A program made the translations under genes and the position numbers. The notes below the pieces were generated by a model, which ran no database searches, had not been told where the DNA came from, and saw nothing but the letters and a program-made list of their open reading frames with translations. DNA of 6,539 nucleotides from a bacterium (GTDB lineage: Bacteria; Patescibacteria; Dojkabacteria; SC72), in the NCBI GenBank assembly GCA_029553845.1, contig JAKPKF010000465.1, positions 1-6,539 on the forward strand. Direction: 5' to 3'. Below are positions 5,846 to 6,539 of this stretch, in pieces (position 1 is the first letter of the stretch; the number at the start of each line of letters is the position of its first letter).

Positions 5846-6015
5846 ATTTCCTCAAATAATCTTGCTTTATAAATCCTGTCTATTGTTCCATCATCATTAT
5901 CTTTGTCTTGTATGTCAGTTATCGTTACTAGGACTTGTAAATCCTTGCCAAAGTCATAATCGTTGTCGATCTCTAACTTTCCTCTAACTTGTAAGAACCT
6001 TCTATTTATTTCCAT
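5842..6015 (-). CDS. Small hypothetical phage protein (57 aa)
   Basis: A short gene filling the space between the NinG-like gene and terS. It begins MEINRRFLQVRGKLEI and ends DGTIDRIYKARLFEEI. The sequence reads as beta strands (FLQVRGKLEI, LQVLVTITDIQ, TIDRIYKARLFEEI) separated by acidic turns, with a DNDDGTID loop. Small phage proteins with a similar strand, acidic DGT loop, Tyr-Lys strand layout exist from memory, but I cannot assign a function. Its TGA stop overlaps the terS ATG in an ATGA, and its ATG lies 12 bases after the previous stop. This tight packing, in the same direction, is the main evidence that it is real. No SD is visible, so its translation may be coupled to the upstream gene. 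Confidence 0.72.
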   Translation of the reverse strand: MEINRRFLQVRGKLEIDNDYDFGKDLQVLVTITDIQDKDNDDGTIDRIYKARLFEEI

Positions 6016-6027
6016 ATTAGTAGCCAG

Positions 6028-6522
6028 TTAGTTAGATAAGTCATTGATTACCTCCTTTAAATAATTATCAGTTAGTTTACAGTCAATCTTTCTTTTCTCC
6101 TCTAATCGTTGTTGTCTTTCTGTGCCGAGCCATAAAGTAATCTTATTATATAAAGCTCCTGTATGCTTAGCGTTATCGTGAATTTGGCGGTGTTCAGCTA
6201 TCGTTACTGGGACTGCATTATCACCATCGAATCTGGTGTTATTACTATCTGACTTATAAATAAAGTGATGTATTGCCTCTGTTGGTTCTCCACTTATCGC
6301 TGACTTTGGGTATTTCTTTTTATATTTAATCTGATACAACTTATCAGCTTCATTAAGTAATTTAGTTTTTGTTCTGCCAGAGTCTTTGAGCATCTTTGCT
6401 CGTTTGATTTTCCTTTTCTCTTTGACCTGTTTTAATAAGCATTTAATACATCTATTTTGAAGTGAATTATACTGAATAAATTCCGTGCCACAATCCTTAC
6501 ACTTTTTTGCCTTTGGACTCAT
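6028..6522 (-). CDS. NinG/Rap-like HNH-fold protein with N-terminal zinc ribbon
   Basis: A 164-aa basic protein. An N-terminal zinc ribbon is formed by Cys8-x-x-Cys11 and Cys25-x-x-Cys28. A Lys/Arg-rich helix follows (about 30-56), then an HNH-like core with EAIHHFIYKSDSNNTRFDGD (82-101), Asn102 and a His111...His115 pair in EHRQIH. A charged C-terminal helix ends it. The layout (zinc ribbon, basic linker, helix, His motif followed by Arg-Phe and Asn, final helix) parallels lambda NinG/Rap, a Holliday-junction and D-loop nuclease helping RecBCD-dependent exchange. The second pair of CxxC motifs of NinG is absent here: SAISG replaces the first and IAEH the second. A packaging-linked HNH nuclease is the alternative, given its place before terS. 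AAGGGA three bases before ATG supports the start. Confidence 0.68.
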   Translation of the reverse strand: MSPKAKKCKDCGTEFIQYNSLQNRCIKCLLKQVKEKRKIKRAKMLKDSGRTKTKLLNEADKLYQIKYKKKYPKSAISGEPTEAIHHFIYKSDSNNTRFDGDNAVPVTIAEHRQIHDNAKHTGALYNKITLWLGTERQQRLEEKRKIDCKLTDNYLKEVINDLSN

Positions 6523-6539
6523 CTATCCCTTTATCTAGT

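Overview
This window is the DNA-packaging and head-assembly module of a tailed double-stranded DNA phage (Caudoviricetes), or of a prophage. All nine genes lie on the minus strand, so the operon reads from the right end of the window to the left. No host gene, tRNA, integrase or tail gene is present, so the sequence does not show the host or whether the phage is temperate. Base composition is moderately AT-rich by eye. TGA, TAA and TAG all act as stops, so translation is standard bacterial, and most genes carry a good Shine-Dalgarno (SD) sequence.

In transcription order: (1) a NinG/Rap-like HNH-fold protein with an N-terminal zinc ribbon (6522-6028); (2) an unrecognised 57-aa protein (6015-5842) whose stop overlaps the next start; (3) the small terminase subunit (5845-5429); (4) the large terminase subunit, ATPase plus nuclease (5393-4005); (5) a protein resembling sigma-70 region 2 with no region 4 (3988-3542); (6) a P22-type portal protein (3576-1903); (7) an 86-aa unknown charged protein (1859-1599); (8) an acidic scaffolding-type protein (1512-835); (9) the major capsid protein (812 to the window edge), missing only its C-terminus. 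No stretch over 300 bases lacks a gene; the longest gap is 86 bases.

The order TerS-TerL-portal-scaffold-coat, with no head maturation protease, matches the phage P22 head plan. Portal and scaffold would nucleate a coat procapsid, and the terminase would then dock on the portal and pump DNA in. Relative to that plan there are two insertions: the sigma-like gene between terL and portal, and the 86-aa gene between portal and scaffold.

The most interesting signals are: the sigma-region-2-only protein inside a late structural operon; a 17-base motif repeated 8-9 bases before the start codons of the portal and the 86-aa gene; a hairpin that ends one base before the terL start codon; a dnaX-type A_AAA_AAG slippery heptamer followed at once by a hairpin in the scaffold gene; and a NinG-like protein that has lost its second group of zinc cysteines.
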